Positions 34,642 through 43,652 of a stretch of 64,000 nt of DNA are shown here, piece by piece. Source of the stretch: Parafrankia discariae (GTDB lineage: Bacteria; Actinomycetota; Actinomycetes; Frankiales; Frankiaceae); assembly GCF_000373365.1 (NCBI RefSeq), contig NZ_KB891103.1, positions 243,474-307,473 of the forward strand, written 5' to 3'. The position numbers and the translations under genes were made by a program. Each line of letters begins with the position of its first letter. Position 1 is the stretch's first letter. A model generated the notes under the pieces. That model was not told the origin of the DNA, did no database searches, and saw nothing but the letters and a program-made list of their open reading frames with translations.

Positions 34642-36182
34642 CGGACGTCCCCTTCGCTGCCGGACGGATCGGTTCGCGGCGTGGTCGGTTTGGTCGGTTT
34701 GGTCGGGGTGGTCGGCGCGGGGGTGCCGGGCGCGACGGGAGCGGGGCGGGCGTCCGGGATCTCGGGCGTCGTGGAGGTCTCCCCCACGGTGGCGGCCAGC
34801 TCGGGGCCACCCGTCGCCATCCGGCGCAGGATGAGGATGAGCGCCGCCGCGAGACCGAGATAGAGCAGGAGGGTGCCGGTGAAGATCGCCGGCATGCCCG
34901 AGCTGCTGGTCGCGGCCTCGTCGACCCGCATCCGGCCGTAGACGATCCAGGGCTGGCGACCGCCCTCGGTGACCTCCCAGCCGGCGAGCATCGCCAGCAC
35001 GGACGCCGGTCCCGAGGCCGCGGCCGCCCAGAGCCACGGTCTTCCGGTGGGTAGCAGCGGGCGTTGGCCACGCCGCCGCCGGCGCAGCACGACAACCCCG
35101 GTGACCAGGGACAACGCGATCAGCGCCATCCCGAGGCCGACCATCACGTTGAAGGCCGAGTGCACCAGCACGGCGTTGGGCCGCTCCTCGGGCGGGACGG
35201 CGGTGAGCCCGGTGATCTCGTGGTCGGCGCTGAACCCCTGCATGAGGGACAGCAGGTCGGGGACCTCGATGCCGTGCCGGACCTCGCCGGTCCGCTCGTC
35301 GTAGATCCCGCCGATGGTCAGCGGGGCGTGCGTGCGGGTGTGCCCGAGCCCCTCCATCGCGGCGAGCTTGATCGGCTGTTCGTTGCCGACCACCCGGGCG
35401 GCCCAGTCACCGACGATCAGCTGCAGGGGGGCACAGACGAGCAGGACGGCCAGACCGACGCGCAGTCCCCGCTGGTGATACGCGTCGCGCCGGCCGCGCA
35501 GCATGCCGACGGCGTACACGCCCGCGACGATGCCTCCGGTGCACATCAGTGCGGCCAGCAGCATGTGGATGAGCTGATGCGGCGCGGTGGCGGCCAGGAA
35601 CGGGGCGAACGGCTCCGCCGAAACGACCTTGCCGTCGACCTCTGTGACGTGCCCGGGGGTGTTCATCCAGGCGTTCGCCGTGATGATGAACAGAGTCGAG
35701 AACGTGCCGGCGATGGCGATCGGCCACAGCGTGAGCCAGTGCGTGCGGGCCGACAGGCGCTTCCAGCCGTAGAGGTACATGCCGATGAAGATCGCCTCGG
35801 CGAAGAACGCGAAGCCCTCCAGCGTGAACGACAGTCCCAGCACCCCGCCGTAGCGGGCCATGAAGGCCGGCCACAGCAGGCCGAACTCGAAGGACAGCGC
35901 CGTCCCGGAGACGGCGCCGACGGCGAACAGGACCGCGAAGGCCCTGGACCACTTGCGGGTCAGCGCGAGCCAGACCGGGTCGCGGGTGCGGACCCAGCGC
36001 CCCTCGACGAACAGCAGGAGCCATGGCATGCCGACGCCGAACACCGCGAAACAGATGTGGAACGCCAGCGAGAACGCGGTCTGCGCCCGAGCCAGGTTGG
36101 TGGACCCGGAGCTCGCCTGGGGCGGGTCCGCGGCCTGGGCGAGAGCCGCGACGTGGGAGAGAACTTCGGCGGCATGGACCAT
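34638..36182 (-). CDS. cydA: Cytochrome bd oxidase subunit I
   Basis: This 514-residue protein starts at ATG 36182 after GGAGGAGGT. Heme ligands are visible: His in 'AFSLAFHICFAVFGVGMPW' and His in 'HQLIHMLLAALMCTGG'; the quinol region has 'GWEVTEGGRQPWIVYGRMR'. The Q-loop is of the short type. The C-terminus is a Pro/Thr tail. Its 5' end faces the blaI-type gene across a 155-base region with three dyad operators, which suggests repression by that regulator. Confidence 0.95.
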   Translation of the reverse strand: MVHAAEVLSHVAALAQAADPPQASSGSTNLARAQTAFSLAFHICFAVFGVGMPWLLLFVEGRWVRTRDPVWLALTRKWSRAFAVLFAVGAVSGTALSFEFGLLWPAFMARYGGVLGLSFTLEGFAFFAEAIFIGMYLYGWKRLSARTHWLTLWPIAIAGTFSTLFIITANAWMNTPGHVTEVDGKVVSAEPFAPFLAATAPHQLIHMLLAALMCTGGIVAGVYAVGMLRGRRDAYHQRGLRVGLAVLLVCAPLQLIVGDWAARVVGNEQPIKLAAMEGLGHTRTHAPLTIGGIYDERTGEVRHGIEVPDLLSLMQGFSADHEITGLTAVPPEERPNAVLVHSAFNVMVGLGMALIALSLVTGVVVLRRRRRGQRPLLPTGRPWLWAAAASGPASVLAMLAGWEVTEGGRQPWIVYGRMRVDEAATSSSGMPAIFTGTLLLYLGLAAALILILRRMATGGPELAATVGETSTTPEIPDARPAPVAPGTPAPTTPTKPTKPTTPRTDPSGSEGDVR

Positions 36183-36224
36183 CTGGACCTCCTCCACCGT
36201 GGGCGGCAGCACGCCCGTCGCGTT

Positions 36225-36243
36225 CTTCTACATTACGTAGAAG
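36225..36243. promoter_or_regulatory. Dyad operator O1 for the BlaI-type regulator
   Basis: CTTCTAC-ATTAC-GTAGAAG is a perfect 7-bp inverted repeat with a 5-base spacer, just upstream of cydA. The same half-sites occur twice more in this intergenic region. BlaI-type dimers bind sites of this kind. Confidence 0.75.
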
Positions 36244-36262
36244 ATTCTACGTTTGGTAGAAG
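36244..36262. promoter_or_regulatory. Dyad operator O2 for the BlaI-type regulator
   Basis: ATTCTAC-GTTTG-GTAGAAG repeats the O1 half-sites (TTCTAC and GTAGAA) with the same 5-base spacing and starts the base after O1 ends, so two dimers could bind side by side. A T-run follows. Confidence 0.75.
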
Positions 36263-36312
36263 ATTTTTTCGTTGTGAGATCTACCGAGCTCGACGAAGTT
36301 CCGGGCAAGAAC

Positions 36313-36329
36313 TTCTACGCGGCGTAGGA
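36313..36329. promoter_or_regulatory. Dyad operator O3 before the BlaI-type gene
   Basis: TTCTAC-GCGGC-GTAGGA keeps the half-site and spacing with one mismatch and ends nine bases before the blaI start. Binding here would give autoregulation. Confidence 0.7.
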
Positions 36330-36337
36330 TCGGTCCC

Positions 36338-36898
36338 ATGGCACGCCTGGGTGACCTGGAACGGTCTGTCATGGACGTCCTGTGGTCGGCCGACGACTGG
36401 TTGACCGCACGCGACGTGGCCGCCCGCCTGCACCACGAGCGCGACCTCGCCTACACCACCGTGCTGACGGTGCTGGAGCGGCTGGAGCGCAAGGGCTTCG
36501 TCCGGCGTCAGCGGGCCGCCCGCGCCCACCGCTACGCGGCGACCGACAGCCGCGAGACCGTCGTCGCCGAGGCGATGCTGGAAGCCCTCGGCACCGCCGA
36601 CGACCGCGGTTCGGCCCTCGTCCGCTTCGTCGGCTCCGTCTCCGCCGAGGAGGCCGAGATCCTGCGCCGCGCGCTGGAGCCGGCCACCCCCGCCGAAGCG
36701 AGTGGCCCGGGCGACCCGAGCCCGAACGACCCGAGCCCGAGTGCCTCGGCGGGCTCGGCGACGACCACCGTCGGGGGGCCGGCGGACGTCACCGACGTCA
36801 CCGACGGCGCCGCGACGACCACTCCAGCCAGCACGTCCGGAGGATCGCGCGCCTCGGCCGAGGCGCGACCGGTACAACTCCCGGCGGCCGAGCGGTAG
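36338..36898 (+). CDS. BlaI/MecI/CopY-family transcriptional repressor
   Basis: This 186-residue protein has the winged helix 'LGDLERSVMDVLWSADDWLTARDVAARL' and 'LAYTTVLTVLERLERKGFVRR', then a dimerisation helix ('SAEEAEILRRALE') and a Pro/Ser/Thr tail of about 60 residues, longer than usual. Members are repressors inactivated by proteolysis, often by an adjacent M56 sensor protease. Here such a protease follows 13 bases later. Three matching dyads lie between it and cydA. Confidence 0.92.
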   Translation: MARLGDLERSVMDVLWSADDWLTARDVAARLHHERDLAYTTVLTVLERLERKGFVRRQRAARAHRYAATDSRETVVAEAMLEALGTADDRGSALVRFVGSVSAEEAEILRRALEPATPAEASGPGDPSPNDPSPSASAGSATTTVGGPADVTDVTDGAATTTPASTSGGSRASAEARPVQLPAAER

Positions 36899-36911
36899 CG
36901 TCTGCCGGGAC

Positions 36912-38126
36912 ATGACGACCGCGGCCCTTCTCGCCCTGTTCGCGGGCGCGCTGGCCTGGCCGGTTCCGCGCCTGCTGGCCGCCGCGCGGTGGCCGCACCG
37001 CTGCCCGCGGGCGGCGATCGTGCTGTGGCAGGCGATAGGTCTCGCGGGTGGGGTCTCCGCCCTGTTGGCCGCCGCGGCCTTCACCGTGGCCCCGCTGTCG
37101 CAGGGCATCCCGTCGGCGCTCGCCGACCACGCCTCCAATCTGCTCGCCGGTGAGCCCCTGGTCGGGCTCGGCCGGACGAACCTCGTCGGGCTGGCCGTCG
37201 CGGCGGCGCTGGCGGCACGCCTGTTCGGCGTGCTGGTTATGTCGACTGCGGCGACGCTGCGCGAACGGCACCGGCACCGGGACCTCGTCGACCTCGCCGG
37301 CCACCGGCACCGCCACCGCGGGCACGACCATGCCGACCCTGGCGACCCCGGCGGCTCCAATACCCCGGGCGACTCCGGTGAGCACGGGGAGCACGGCACC
37401 GACTGCCGGCTGTGCGAGCACCGGGACAGGGCCGGCACCCGGCTGCGGATCCTGGATCATCCCGTCGCCGTCGCCTACTGCGTCCCCGGGGTACGCCACG
37501 CGCGGGTCGTCGTCTCCGCGGGCCTGTTGCGGACGCTGACCCCGGAGGAGCTGGACGCCGTCCTGGCGCACGAGGAGGCGCACGTCAGCGGCCGGCACGA
37601 CCTGGTCATCCAGCCGTTCGTCGCCTGGGAGCGCACCTTCCCCTTCCTGCGCCCGGCCCGCGAGGCGACCGCCGCCGTCTCGCTGCTGGTCGAGATGCTC
37701 GCGGACGACGCCGCCGCCCGGCGCACCTGCGGGCGAACCCTGGCCCGGGCGCTCGCCCGACTCGGTGTCACCCGTGCGCCGGTACCCGCCGGGACGCTGA
37801 GCGCGACGGGCCCGGTCGGACCGGCGGACTCCGGACCGGCCGACTCCGGACCGGCCGACCTTGGACCGGCCGACCTCGGGCCGGTGAGCCCGCCGGAGTC
37901 ACCCGCCGTGCTCGGAGTCGCCGGCGTGGGTCGGCTGGCGGCCGCCGCCGCCGCGGTGGCCACGGACCGCACCGACCCGGCGCGCAACGCGGGTGTGCGG
38001 ACACCGGTCGTCGCCCGGATCGCCCGGCTGCTCGACCCGCCGACCGTCCCGATCTGGCTGCCCGGGACCGCCTACCTCACCGCCGCGGTGGTGTTCCTCA
38101 CCCCGGTGATCCTGCTCCTCACCTGA
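36912..38126 (+). CDS. M56-family membrane metallopeptidase (BlaR1-like) with His/Cys-rich loop
   Basis: This 404-residue membrane protein has zinc motif HEEAH (220-224) in 'LDAVLAHEEAHVSGRHD' and downstream 'EMLADDAAAR'. Membrane helices lie at about 2-20, 35-60, 88-112 and at the C-terminus. Between the helices and the active site, residues 119-170 carry about 15 His, many acidic residues and 'DCRLCEH' (CxxC), a likely metal, heme or redox site. No penicillin-binding sensor domain is present, so it does not sense beta-lactams like BlaR1. It probably cleaves or activates the BlaI-type partner. Confidence 0.88.
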   Translation: MTTAALLALFAGALAWPVPRLLAAARWPHRCPRAAIVLWQAIGLAGGVSALLAAAAFTVAPLSQGIPSALADHASNLLAGEPLVGLGRTNLVGLAVAAALAARLFGVLVMSTAATLRERHRHRDLVDLAGHRHRHRGHDHADPGDPGGSNTPGDSGEHGEHGTDCRLCEHRDRAGTRLRILDHPVAVAYCVPGVRHARVVVSAGLLRTLTPEELDAVLAHEEAHVSGRHDLVIQPFVAWERTFPFLRPAREATAAVSLLVEMLADDAAARRTCGRTLARALARLGVTRAPVPAGTLSATGPVGPADSGPADSGPADLGPADLGPVSPPESPAVLGVAGVGRLAAAAAAVATDRTDPARNAGVRTPVVARIARLLDPPTVPIWLPGTAYLTAAVVFLTPVILLLT

Positions 38127-38422
38127 GCTTTCCGGTCACCTGAGCCTGCCGTTCACCTGAGCTTTCCGGCGGCCCGGGTATCACAGAAGCGCACACAGTC
38201 GGCAGACTGGACAGGTACGCCGGCAGGGCGGCAGCCCGCCCGCCAGCGCGGCGACACCGCCGTCGCCGGATCCGGACAGCGAGCCCCGACCCCGCACCCG
38301 CACCGCCCCACGCGCGGAACCCGCACGGGCACCGCACCCGCACCTGCCCCCGCAGACACGTCCTCACCTGATCGCTGTCGCGGAGAGCTCTTCCGCGACT
38401 TCAACCCATCGGAGACGGCGGC
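38127..38422. other. Leader region before ppc
   Basis: This 296-base stretch begins with a tandem motif, CACCTGAGCTTTCCGG at about 38119-38135 and 38155-38171 (TTCACCTGAGCTTTCCGG), around the M56 stop. The rest is GC-rich with many CGCACC units. No gene is seen; the ppc promoter is presumably here. Confidence 0.4.
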
Positions 38423-41368
38423 GTGACAACCACACCTGGCATCCCCGGAACGGCGAGCACCGACAGCCCGGCGGACGGGCGCCCGGACCAGCAGGCCCAG
38501 GACCCGGGTGGCTTCTCCGGCGGCGTGTCCTCCGACGCGCGCCACGCGGCGGTCCGGGCCGGCGTGCGCCGCCTCGGCGCGCTGCTCGGCGAGGCCCTCA
38601 CCCGCCACGAGGGCCCGGAGCTGCTCGCGCTGGTCGAACGGGTCCGCCTGCTCGCCCGCGGCGAGGATGGCGGCGCCGAGCTCGCCGCCGTCCTGGACGG
38701 TGTCGACGCGCGGCAGGCGAGCCTGCTGGCCCGCGCGTTCACCGCCTACTTCCAGCTCGCGAACATCACCGAACAGCTGCACCGGGCCCGGGAGATCTCC
38801 GACCGCCCGCGCGGCCGGCTGCGCGACCTCGCCGACCGCATCGCCGAGGCGGTGGAGCGGGGGTCCGTCGACCCGGACCTGCCGGCCGAGGTCATGCGGC
38901 GCCTGCAGCTGCGCCCGGTCTTCACCGCGCATCCCACCGAGGCCAGCCGCCGGTCCGTCCTGGACACGCTGCGCGGCATCGCCGACCTGCTCGACGCCAC
39001 CGACGACCCGCGCCGCCCCGGCGCCGACGACGAGCGGCTGGGCCGCCGCCTCGCCGAGCTGGTGGACGTCCTCTGGCAGACCGACGAGCTGCGGGTGGAG
39101 CGGCCGAAGCCCACGGACGAGGCACGCTCGGCCGCGTACTACCTCGCCTCGATCGCCACCGAGGTCCTGCCCGACCTGCTGGAGGAACTCGACACCGCGT
39201 TCGCCGGGATCGGGGTCGAGCTGCCGGTGACCGCCCGTCCGCTGGCCTTCGGCTCGTGGGCCGGCGGCGACCGCGACGGCAACCCGAACGTCACCCCGGA
39301 GGTCACTCTGGAGGTCCTCAACCTCCAGTACGAGTTCGGTATCCGGGTCCTCACCGCCCTCGTCGACCGGCTGGTCCGGGAGCTGACGGCGTCCACCCGG
39401 GTGGTCGGGGAGGTCAGCGCCGACCTGCTCGCCGCGCTGGCCGCGGACCGCGCCGCGCTGCCCGAGGTGTACGACCGCTTCATCCGGCTCAACGCCGAGG
39501 AGCCGTACCGGCTCAAGTGCAGCTACATCCTGGCGCGGCTGGCCGGCACCCGGGCCCGGCTGGCCGCCGGCGCGCCGCACGTCCCCGGCAAGGACTACCT
39601 GCGGCCCACCGACCTGGTGGACGAGCTGGAGCTCATGCGGGTCTCCCTCGCCGCGAGCCACGGCGAGCTCGTCGCGAACGGCCCGCTGCGACGCGTCATC
39701 CGCACGGCGAGCGCCATCGGTCTCTCGCTGGCCACCCTCGACATCCGCGAGCACGCCGACGCCCACCACGCCGCCCTCGGCGCGATCTACGACCAGCTCG
39801 CCGAGCTGGACGTCCCCTACCGCGACCTGGACCGGCCGGCCCGGCTCGCGCTGCTGTCGGCCGAGCTGGCGGGGCGCCGGCCGCTGCTCGGCGCCGTCCC
39901 GCCGCGGCTGCCCGAGCGGGTGGCGCGCACCCTCGAACTGCTCACCACGGTGCGCCACGCGCTGGACCAGTACGGCGACGGCGTCATCGAGAGCTACATC
40001 GTCTCGATGACCCGCGACGCCGACGACATCCTGGCCGTCGCCGTGCTCGCCCGCGAGGCCGGCCTGGTCGGCCTCGGCCGGCCACCGGGGACGTCCGGCG
40101 GCCCGGGAGGCGGCCCGGAACGGGACGGGCCCACGGTGCCGGCGGGGACGGCGGTACCAGCGGGGACGGCGGTGCCGGTGGTCGCGTGGGCGCGGATCGG
40201 GTTCGTGCCGCTGTTCGAGACCGTGGCCGAGCTGCGCGCCGCGGGGACGCTGCTCGACCGGCTGCTCACCGACCCGTCCTACCGGGCGCTCGTCGCGGCC
40301 CGCGGCGACGTGCAGGAGGTCATGCTCGGCTACTCGGACTCGTCCAAGGACGCCGGCATCACCGCGTCCCAGTGGGAGATCCACAAGGCCCAGCGCGAGC
40401 TGCGGGACACCGCCCGCGCGCACGGGGTCGTGCTGCGGCTCTTCCACGGCCGCGGCGGATCGGTCGGCCGCGGCGGCGGCCCCTCCGGCGAGGCGATCCT
40501 CGCCCAGCCGTTCGGCACCCTGGACGGGCCGATCAAGGTCACCGAGCAGGGCGAGGTGATCTCGGACAAGTACACCCTGCCGCAGCTGGCCCGGCAGAAC
40601 CTGGAGATCACCCTGTCGGCGGTGGTGGAGGCGTCCATCCTGCACCGCACCTCCCGGCTCCCCGGACAGGCGATCGCCGGCTGGAACGAGACCATGACCG
40701 CGGTCGCGGACGCGGCCCAGGGCGCCTACCGCTCGCTCGTCGCCGACCCGGCCCTGGTCCCGTTCTTCCTGGCGGCCACGCCGGTGGAGGAACTCGGCAA
40801 CCTCAACATCGGCTCCCGCCCGGCGCGGCGCCCCGGCGGCTCCGGGGGGCTGGCGGACCTGCGGGCCATCCCCTGGGTGTTCGGCTGGACCCAGGCCCGG
40901 ATCATCCTGCCCGGCTGGTTCGGGGTCGGCTCCGGGCTGGCGGCGGCCCGCGAGGCCGGCGCGGGCGGGGAGCTGGCCGAGATGTACCGCTCCTGGCACT
41001 TCTTCCGGACGTTCCTCGGCAACGTCCAGATGACCCTGGCGAAGTCGGACCTGGCGATCGCCCAGCGCTACGTCTCGGCGCTGGTCGACCCGGTCACGGC
41101 CGGGCTGTTCGACGTCATCCGGGACGAGCACGAGCGGACGGTGCGGGAGGTGCTGGCCGTCACCGGGCAGGCCGGCCTGCTCGAGACGGCGCCGGTGCTG
41201 CGCCACACCCTGCTCGTCCGGGACGCCTACCTGGCCCCGCTGCACGCGCTGCAGGTCTCCCTGCTGGCCCGCACCCGGGCGGCCGGCGACACCGCCGACC
41301 CCCAGCTGCGCCGCGGCCTCCTGCTGACCATCAACGGCATAGCCGCCGGCCTGCGCAACACCGGCTGA
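38423..41368 (+). CDS. ppc: Phosphoenolpyruvate carboxylase
   Basis: This 981-residue enzyme carboxylates PEP to oxaloacetate to refill the TCA cycle. Catalytic motifs: 'VFTAHPTEASRRS' (His170), 'GSWAGGDRDGNPNV', 'LGYSDSSKDAG', 'FHGRGGSVGRGGGP' and 'NIGSRPARR'. A Gly/Pro/Thr-rich insert at about residues 553-580 is unusual. The first 45 residues are a poorly conserved tail. The start is GTG. Confidence 0.97.
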   Translation: MTTTPGIPGTASTDSPADGRPDQQAQDPGGFSGGVSSDARHAAVRAGVRRLGALLGEALTRHEGPELLALVERVRLLARGEDGGAELAAVLDGVDARQASLLARAFTAYFQLANITEQLHRAREISDRPRGRLRDLADRIAEAVERGSVDPDLPAEVMRRLQLRPVFTAHPTEASRRSVLDTLRGIADLLDATDDPRRPGADDERLGRRLAELVDVLWQTDELRVERPKPTDEARSAAYYLASIATEVLPDLLEELDTAFAGIGVELPVTARPLAFGSWAGGDRDGNPNVTPEVTLEVLNLQYEFGIRVLTALVDRLVRELTASTRVVGEVSADLLAALAADRAALPEVYDRFIRLNAEEPYRLKCSYILARLAGTRARLAAGAPHVPGKDYLRPTDLVDELELMRVSLAASHGELVANGPLRRVIRTASAIGLSLATLDIREHADAHHAALGAIYDQLAELDVPYRDLDRPARLALLSAELAGRRPLLGAVPPRLPERVARTLELLTTVRHALDQYGDGVIESYIVSMTRDADDILAVAVLAREAGLVGLGRPPGTSGGPGGGPERDGPTVPAGTAVPAGTAVPVVAWARIGFVPLFETVAELRAAGTLLDRLLTDPSYRALVAARGDVQEVMLGYSDSSKDAGITASQWEIHKAQRELRDTARAHGVVLRLFHGRGGSVGRGGGPSGEAILAQPFGTLDGPIKVTEQGEVISDKYTLPQLARQNLEITLSAVVEASILHRTSRLPGQAIAGWNETMTAVADAAQGAYRSLVADPALVPFFLAATPVEELGNLNIGSRPARRPGGSGGLADLRAIPWVFGWTQARIILPGWFGVGSGLAAAREAGAGGELAEMYRSWHFFRTFLGNVQMTLAKSDLAIAQRYVSALVDPVTAGLFDVIRDEHERTVREVLAVTGQAGLLETAPVLRHTLLVRDAYLAPLHALQVSLLARTRAAGDTADPQLRRGLLLTINGIAAGLRNTG

Positions 41369-41420
41369 CCCGCCGCCCCGCACGACCCGCCGCCCCGGCT
41401 GGCCCGCCGACCCGTCCGGC

Positions 41421-42923
41421 CTACCGCCCCGCCGGATCGGGCTGGGCGCCGGCCCGCGGGACGGCGGCCTGTTCGGGGGCGGGGGTGGCCATGAGCCGGG
41501 CTCTGGTCTGGTCGGCGGTGCGCCTGGCCCAGGTGCCCGTCGTCGCGAAGCCCAGGGCCAGGACGGTGCCGCAGGCCGCGACCACCGCCCACCAGGCCGC
41601 CGGGCTGGTGGGATCGATCCCGGCCACCGAGCCGCCGGCGACGGCCCCGACGGCCCCGGCCGTCGCGGTCACGGCCGCGACGGAGCCGATCACGGCCACG
41701 CCCAGCGACTGGCCGATCTGGCGGCTCGTCGAGGCGACCGCCGCCGCGACCCCGGCCTGCGCGAGCGGCATCCCGGAGACGGCCGTGTTGGTGATCGGCG
41801 CGTTCACCAGGCCGAAGCCCACCCCGAACAGGAGGTAGGCGACCACCAGGGCGGCGACGGAGGTCCGCGCGGACAGGTCCGTCATCGCCGCGCTGCCGGC
41901 GGTCAGGGCGACACCCGCGGCGAGCAGCGACGGCCGCGGGCCGAACCGGCCCACCGCCCGTCCGGACAGCGGTGCGGCCACCAGGGTGGCCAGTGCCATC
42001 GGCAGGGTCAGCAGGCCGGCGTGCAACGCCGAGTACCCGCGGACATCCTGCAGGTAGATCGTGTTGAGGAAGAGGAAGCCGGCGAGGGCGCCGAACGCGC
42101 ACACCGCGATCGCCGTCGCGCCGGAGAAGGGCACGCTGCGGAAGAAACGGACGTCCAACAGCGGCTCGGTGCGCCGCGACTCGTAGCCGACCAGCAGCGC
42201 CGCCGCGGCCATCGCCACCGCGAGCAGGACGAGCGTGCCGGCGGACGTCCAGCCGGCCTCGGGCGCCTCGATGATCGAGTAGGTGAGGGTGGCGAGAACG
42301 GCGATCACCAGGAGCTGCCCGACGGGGTCCAGGCGGCGCGGGCTCGGCGCGCGGGACTCCGGGACGAACCGGCGGGTGAGTACCAGCGCGACGAGCCCGA
42401 CCGGGATGTTGATCAGGAAGATCGCCCGCCAGCTCACCGTCTCGACGAGGATGCCGCCGAGCACCGGGCCGAGCGCCATGCTGATCCCGATCACCGCCCC
42501 CCAGACACCGATGGCGCGGGCCCGCTCCCGGGGATCGGTGAACGTGTTGGTGATGATGGACATCGCCACCGGATTCAGCATCGAGCCGCCGACGGCCTGC
42601 AGCATTCGGAAGGCCACCAGCCAGCCGAGCCCGGGGGCGAGGCTGCACAGCAGCGATCCGGCGGTGAACAGGACCAGCCCGGTCTGGAAGATCCGGCGGC
42701 GGCCGAGCCGGTCACCGGTCGAACCGCCGAGCATGAGCAGGCTGGCCAGCACGAGGGTGTAGCTGTCGATCGTCCATTGCAGGCCGGCCGGTGAGGCCCC
42801 GAGATCTCGACGCAGCGCCGGCAGGGCCACGTTCACGATGGTGTTGTCGAGGCCCACGATCAGCAGGCTCATGCAGCAGACCGCCAGGACGGCGAGCCTG
42901 CGCCGACTGGTCGGCTCGGCCAT
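41421..42923 (-). CDS. DHA2-family MFS drug exporter
   Basis: This 500-residue membrane protein has 14 hydrophobic segments, the EmrB/QacA layout. Motif C-like 'GLDNTIVNVALPALRRDLGAS', motif A 'LMLGGSTGDRLGRRRIFQ' and 'NIPVGLVALVLTRRFVPES' are present. It exports drugs or metabolites by proton antiport. Start ATG 42923 ('MAEPTSRRRLAVLAVC') follows GGAGAGG; the frame extends further but without membrane-protein character. No regulator lies beside it. Confidence 0.92.
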   Translation of the reverse strand: MAEPTSRRRLAVLAVCCMSLLIVGLDNTIVNVALPALRRDLGASPAGLQWTIDSYTLVLASLLMLGGSTGDRLGRRRIFQTGLVLFTAGSLLCSLAPGLGWLVAFRMLQAVGGSMLNPVAMSIITNTFTDPRERARAIGVWGAVIGISMALGPVLGGILVETVSWRAIFLINIPVGLVALVLTRRFVPESRAPSPRRLDPVGQLLVIAVLATLTYSIIEAPEAGWTSAGTLVLLAVAMAAAALLVGYESRRTEPLLDVRFFRSVPFSGATAIAVCAFGALAGFLFLNTIYLQDVRGYSALHAGLLTLPMALATLVAAPLSGRAVGRFGPRPSLLAAGVALTAGSAAMTDLSARTSVAALVVAYLLFGVGFGLVNAPITNTAVSGMPLAQAGVAAAVASTSRQIGQSLGVAVIGSVAAVTATAGAVGAVAGGSVAGIDPTSPAAWWAVVAACGTVLALGFATTGTWARRTADQTRARLMATPAPEQAAVPRAGAQPDPAGR

Positions 42924-43274
42924 TGACAGCCCCACCTCTCCGGCCGCCGCCGACTCGGCCGCCAGTGCGCCAGCGGACGACTGCTCAGCGTACGGCAGCC
43001 ACCTGGCCGGCCGCCCGGTCAGTGGCGAAGACCTCCCCCGGAAGGCGCCATCACGATCAAATGCTCCGTGCTGATTCATTTCTGTGGGCCAAGGGCGCGA
43101 TCATTTAACGGTGAGACGCCGGCGGCCCGGGTGTCAGTGCTGACACCCGGGCCGCCGATCGCGTTCCGCGGACCATCTTCTGCGCTCGGCCAGGGATCAG
43201 CCAGGAATCAGCCAGGTTGGTCCGTCACCTGGCCGCCCCGTTCGACGGGCCGCGTCAGAGCCCTGGGGGCCGGG
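42924..43274. other. Intergenic stretch with a strong terminator hairpin
   Basis: This 351-base stretch lies between the exporter start and the Rpf-like stop. Besides the hairpin at 43120-43157, a short tandem ATCAGCCAGG lies at about 43196-43216. A less GC-rich patch at 43060-43115 may hold the exporter promoter. No gene is supported. Confidence 0.45.
43120..43157 (-). terminator. Perfect 17-bp hairpin downstream of the Rpf-like gene
   Basis: Arms 43120-43136 and 43141-43157 pair without mismatch around a GTGC loop. It lies about 120 bases past the Rpf-like stop and before the exporter gene. There is no long T-run; it could stop transcription in either direction. Confidence 0.65.
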
Positions 43275-43652
43275 TCAGATCTTGTGGCCCCAGCAGCTCT
43301 TCGAGGAGTACCACGGGCTGGTTCCCTGCTGCGCGTACAGGATGTGCGCGCGCTTCCACTGCTCGGCCACGCTCGCGTTCTGCGGGAGGCCCTGCCCACC
43401 GACACCGTGCCAGGTGCCCGGCAGGAACTGGAACAGGCCGCCCGCGCCGATCGAGTTGACCGCGTGGGGGTTACCGCCGGACTCGCAGGGCACAACCGCG
43501 CTCAGGAAACGGTGTGCGTCCGGACGACCCGCGGCACTGGCGGGCTGTGACATCGCGATTCCGCCGCCGATCGTGGCGGCGAGCAGCGGAGCTACCAGCA
43601 GCGCGCGGCCGCGGCGGATGGAACGACTGGTTTTACGAGCACGCGAAGCCAT
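43275..43652 (-). CDS. Secreted resuscitation-promoting-factor/transglycosylase-like protein
   Basis: This is a 125-residue protein. The signal peptide is basic then hydrophobic ('ALLVAPLLAATIGGGIAM') with cleavage after 'ASAA' near residue 41. The mature part is a small lysozyme-like domain: 'VPCESGGNPHAVNSIGAGGLF' with catalytic Glu57, 'FLPGTWHGVGGQGLP', 'EQWKRAHILYAQQG' and a second Cys near the end. It cleaves peptidoglycan in cell-wall remodelling. A ydaO-type c-di-AMP riboswitch lies directly upstream. TTG 43661, seven bases after GGAGGGG, is a real alternative start. Confidence 0.88.
   Translation of the reverse strand: MASRARKTSRSIRRGRALLVAPLLAATIGGGIAMSQPASAAGRPDAHRFLSAVVPCESGGNPHAVNSIGAGGLFQFLPGTWHGVGGQGLPQNASVAEQWKRAHILYAQQGTSPWYSSKSCWGHKI

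Noticed and set aside
38119..38171. Tandem CACCTGAGCTTTCCGG copies after the M56 gene
   Set aside because: Only two copies with one degenerate unit between; too short to call an element or operator.
38153..41383. A 1076-codon minus-strand open frame opposite ppc
   Set aside because: Antisense shadow of a certain gene, with low-complexity translation.
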